From NCBI GenBank assembly GCA_947442095.1, contig CANEVG010000116.1, positions 1-9,546 on the forward strand: DNA of 9,546 nt. The letters are read 5' to 3'. The notes under the pieces were generated by a model. The model saw only the letters and a list, made by a program, of their open reading frames with translations, was not told the origin of the DNA and searched no databases. The first letter of the stretch is position 1, and each line of letters begins with the position of its first letter. The position numbers and the translations under genes are program-made. This DNA comes from Sphingomonadaceae bacterium. GTDB lineage: Bacteria > Pseudomonadota > Alphaproteobacteria > Sphingomonadales > Sphingomonadaceae. Below, piece by piece: positions 5,692 to 9,546 of this stretch.

Positions 5692-5931
5692 ATGAATGAA
5701 GGTCGTTTATTTCTATACGTGAGCCCGAAAGTGGCTCTTCCGTTCCTGTTCCTGGTGATGGTACTTACCTCACTCTCGGTACATGCTTCCATTCTCTACA
5801 ACACCACCTGGTTTGCCGCGTTCTGGCAGGGCTCTGCCGGTCAGGTGAGCAAAAAGCGCACTGTCAAGGCAGTTGTAGCTGCTCCGGCCGCATCGGAGTC
5901 TGCCGAGGCGCCTGCTACGAGTGCACCGTAA
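5692..5931 (+). CDS. pucA: Light-harvesting complex 2 (LH2) alpha apoprotein with C-terminal extension
   Basis: This 79-residue antenna alpha chain pairs with PucB in the LH2 ring. It aligns without gaps to LH2 alpha chains over residues 1-50: MNEGRLFL at the N-terminus (MNxG as in Rhodoblastus acidophilus, where Met1 ligands B800), Pro12, membrane helix about 13-35, BChl ligand His31 in VHASIL, then NTTWFAAFWQGSAG. Position 44, Tyr in most B800-850 alpha chains, is Phe; position 45 is Trp. Residues 51-79 form an extra tail (KKRTVKAVVAAPAASESAEA and onward), rich in Ala/Pro with a basic start, longer than the usual 53-60-residue chain. GAGGGGG just after the pucB stop serves as ribosome site. 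No pufLM reaction-centre genes follow; a terminator closes the operon. Confidence 0.93.
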   Translation: MNEGRLFLYVSPKVALPFLFLVMVLTSLSVHASILYNTTWFAAFWQGSAGQVSKKRTVKAVVAAPAASESAEAPATSAP

Positions 5932-6001
5932 GCGCAGGGCTTGACTTGGGGGGCAGAGGGCATGTGCCCGCGGTCAACCAGGTCAGACTGCCGGTAATGA
6001 G

Positions 6002-6030
6002 GGGCCTGTTCGCAAGAACAGGCCCTTTCT
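6002..6030 (+). terminator. Intrinsic terminator of pucBA
   Basis: GGGCCTGTTC (6002-6011), loop GCAA, and GAACAGGCCC (6016-6025) form a perfect 10-bp GC-rich stem followed by TTTCTCTT. The GNRA loop and T-rich tail make this a strong factor-independent terminator for plus-strand transcripts. It sits 70 nt after pucA and 31 nt beyond the stop of convergent pucC, so it may also stop pucC transcripts, but that side lacks a good T-run. Confidence 0.88.
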
Positions 6031-6055
6031 CTTGCACGTGACTAGTTGGCCCTGA

Positions 6056-7450
6056 TTACAGGGCTCTGTCGCGGCCATCGCGCAGCAGCGGCATCATGAT
6101 CGCCAGCGTTGCCGTCAGCAGCAGAATTTCAAGCGTGTAGACCACTACATAGCCATCGGCGATCCTGGGCAGGGCGGCGAACAGCGCGAAGTCAGCTACC
6201 ACGTCGCGCAGCAAGCCGCCGAGTACCGCGCCGAAGCCAGCGGCGGTCGCCTGCACCGCGCCCCATGCACCCAATGCCATGCCCACCTGATCTGCGGGGG
6301 CAAAACGCATGGTGGCGGTCAGCGTGCCGTGGCTGAACAAGCCGGTTCCGCAGCCGACAAGCAGCACGCCGATCGCAAACAGGGGCGCGGATTGCATGGG
6401 CGCAGCTGCAATCACCATGGCAAAGGCGGGCAGCCCCAGGAGCGCGCCCAAGGCCGACATGCGAAACGGATCGCCGCCCCGGCTGAGGATCTGGGATGCA
6501 AAGGCAAAGCCGACGAGGCATCCGCCCGCGAATACGGCAGTAAGCTTGGTCGTGGCGCCAACACTCAGGCCGAGCACCTGCCCACCATACGGCTCGAGCA
6601 CGATGTCTGACATGCTCAAGGCCAGCGTTCCGAGGCCAGTCACCAGCAGACGGCGCAGCGACCGGTGCTGCACGATGAACGTGTCCCAGCTTTCCCTGAA
6701 GGTCGGTTGCGGCTGCGGCGCGCCTGTCGCGCCGGATGGACGCATGGCCTCCTGCTTCCAGGTTGCAACAATGTTGAGCAGGATCGTGACGACAGCGGTG
6801 CCCTGAATGACCTGAATCAGCCGGCCAGGCGTAAAATTCACCAGAAATGTGCCAAAGGCGAGCGCAGCGGTGATCGAGCCGACGAGCAGGCTGACATACA
6901 TCAGCCCGACCACATTGGCCTGCTGGTCTTCGCGCGTCAGATCGGTTGCGAGGGCAAGGCCGACGGTCTGGGTGACATGCACGCCGGCCCCCACCAGCAG
7001 GATGGCAATGGCTGCGCTGATCTGGCCGACCCACTCGGGAGCATGCGCCGAGTTGAGCGATTTGGCGAGCACCAGCAGCGCAAACGGCATGACTGCAAGT
7101 CCACCAAACTGCAGCATCGTGCCGCGATAGATGTATGGCACCCGCCGCCAGCCCACCGCCGACTGATGCGTATCCGAGCGAAAGCCGATCAATGCGCGGA
7201 AGGGCGCGAACAGCAATGGCAAAGCCAGCATGAAGCCGACGATCGTGGCAGGGACTTGCAACTCCACGATCATCACGCGGTTGAGCGTGCCCACCAGCAA
7301 GGTCAGAGAAATGCCGACCGAGAACTGGATGAGCGAAAGCCGCAGCAGCCGGGAGAGCGGAAGCTCGTCACTGGCGACATCGGCAAAGGGCAGCACTTTC
7401 ATGCCCCAGCGCGACCAGAGGCCGATCAATTTCCTGTCGAAGCTCTTCAT
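6056..7450 (-). CDS. pucC: PucC/LhaA-family light-harvesting complex assembly protein (BCD family MFS)
   Basis: This 464-residue integral membrane protein with about 12 predicted helices belongs to the PucC/LhaA/Bch2 branch of the major facilitator superfamily. The family assists assembly of LH antenna complexes, probably by delivering bacteriochlorophyll. Landmarks are the N-terminal PFADVASDELPLSRLLRLSL, the second-loop GFRSDTHQSAVGWRRVPYIY, the mid-protein LALATDLTREDQQANVVGLM, the cytosolic linker at about 232-262, SDIVLEPYGGQVLGLSVGAT, and a C-terminal helix at about 435-456. PucC and LhaA are too alike to separate by eye; the pucBA neighbourhood favours PucC. It is convergent with pucBA rather than following it. 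No TGT-N12-ACA site was found in its upstream 330 bp. The ribosome site before the ATG is poor (GAGG only 2 nt away); Met17 is an alternative start, but the family N-terminus favours Met1. Confidence 0.9.
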   Translation of the reverse strand: MKSFDRKLIGLWSRWGMKVLPFADVASDELPLSRLLRLSLIQFSVGISLTLLVGTLNRVMIVELQVPATIVGFMLALPLLFAPFRALIGFRSDTHQSAVGWRRVPYIYRGTMLQFGGLAVMPFALLVLAKSLNSAHAPEWVGQISAAIAILLVGAGVHVTQTVGLALATDLTREDQQANVVGLMYVSLLVGSITAALAFGTFLVNFTPGRLIQVIQGTAVVTILLNIVATWKQEAMRPSGATGAPQPQPTFRESWDTFIVQHRSLRRLLVTGLGTLALSMSDIVLEPYGGQVLGLSVGATTKLTAVFAGGCLVGFAFASQILSRGGDPFRMSALGALLGLPAFAMVIAAAPMQSAPLFAIGVLLVGCGTGLFSHGTLTATMRFAPADQVGMALGAWGAVQATAAGFGAVLGGLLRDVVADFALFAALPRIADGYVVVYTLEILLLTATLAIMMPLLRDGRDRAL

Positions 7451-7538
7451 GGCCTCGCATCCCCGATACGGCCGCCGACACCGACGATATCCCGGCTTTC
7501 CCTCTTATACGACTAGCCAAAGCTGCCATGATCTACAA

Positions 7539-7579
7539 GCGGCGCGCATCAGACGCGGCTCGCGTCTGATGCGCGGCGC
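7539..7579. repeat. Long perfect hairpin upstream of pucC
   Basis: Bases 7543-7557 and 7561-7575 are exact reverse complements (15 bp) around the 3-nt loop GCT. After one mismatch, three more pairs extend the stem to 7539-7579. Neither side has a T-run, so it is not a standard intrinsic terminator. It sits 89 nt upstream of the pucC start and 201 nt beyond the clpB stop. Possible roles include a read-through barrier, a 5' leader structure, or a repetitive palindromic element. Confidence 0.6.
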
Positions 7580-7727
7580 GCCGGGCCTGCACAAGAAACT
7601 GGGACAGACAAGGCCAGTGAAGTGTAGCCTGAATGGCCATTCTCTTCCCTTCAAGATCCACAAAGGCCTAACGCGCAGCGCCTGGCCCGAGATGAGAGGG
7701 GCTTGCCAACGTGTTTTCCCTTTCCCA

Positions 7728-7760
7728 ACCCTCTCCCCTGAAATGAAGGGAAAAGAGGGT
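7728..7760 (-). terminator. Candidate clpB 3' stem-loop
   Basis: ACCCTCT (7728-7734) pairs with AGAGGGT (7754-7760), with an inner CCCT/AGGG helix (7736-7739 and 7747-7750). It begins 20 nt past the clpB stop. The weak inner pairing and absent T-run make it a candidate transcript end rather than a firm terminator. Confidence 0.4.
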
Positions 7761-7779
7761 AACGCGAGAGGGCTTTGCT

Positions 7780-9546
<1,767 letters not shown>

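Larger units (their letters stand above)
7451..7779. other. Intergenic region between clpB and pucC
   Basis: No gene is seen in these 329 bp. They hold two structured elements, listed separately: a long GC-rich hairpin and a weaker stem-loop next to the clpB stop. The minus-strand pucC promoter must lie here unless pucC is read through from clpB, but I cannot place a convincing -35/-10 pair. Confidence 0.55.

Noticed and set aside
5527..5931. Reading the antenna genes as pufBA (LH1) of a truncated puf operon
   Set aside because: TPWL and GTRxxGG in beta, the MNxG N-terminus and TTWxxAxWQG in alpha are LH2 features, and the terminator right after alpha together with neighbouring pucC fits a puc operon.
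6192..7034. A 280-codon minus-strand frame inside pucC
   Set aside because: It overlaps pucC in another frame, is Arg/Ala/Gly-rich and has no membrane or domain signature; pucC is clearly the coding frame.

Overview
The window most likely comes from the chromosome of an alphaproteobacterium capable of bacteriochlorophyll-based phototrophy, probably a sphingomonad-type aerobic anoxygenic phototroph. The basis is the style of the TrhO, ClpB, Rieske-oxygenase and NTF2-like proteins, the fairly high GC, and an unmistakable light-harvesting (puc) locus. The family-level placement is inference; no rRNA or other marker gene is present.

Left part (1-4203), accessory and decaying: an IS66 transposase N-terminal remnant with an in-frame stop (120-419, -); a complete Rieske-type oxygenase alpha subunit (601-1938, -) divergent from a SnoaL/NTF2-like small protein (2111-2641, +); then two adjacent broken genes. 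The first is an M48 metallopeptidase of the YggG/LoiP type with at least three frameshifts, a stop and a mutated zinc-ligand His (2991-3724). The second is a DUF3592-like membrane protein with one frameshift (3717-4203).

Middle part (4249-7450): an intact tRNA uridine hydroxylase gene trhO with a short C-terminal end, then a photosynthesis cassette. The cassette has a promoter with a perfect TTGACA box and two TGT-N12-ACA motifs (PpsR/CrtJ operator form) 8 bp apart, a structured leader of about 160 nt, pucB and pucA (beta and alpha of a peripheral LH2-type antenna), a strong intrinsic terminator, and convergent pucC (LH assembly/BChl-delivery family). The alpha/beta pair matches LH2 rather than LH1. 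It carries two pigment-site substitutions: alpha Phe44 where Tyr is usual, and beta Asn20 where His is usual. They suggest a spectrally altered, blue-shifted LH2.

Right part (7451-9546): an intergenic region with a 15-bp perfect hairpin, then the 3' 588 codons of clpB (-), whose start lies beyond the window.

Working together: PucB and PucA form the antenna ring and PucC is expected to assist its assembly in the membrane. PpsR-type repression would silence pucBA under aerobic or high-light conditions. The Rieske and NTF2-like genes look like an independent catabolic pair. I see no RNA genes, CRISPR array or complete mobile element.
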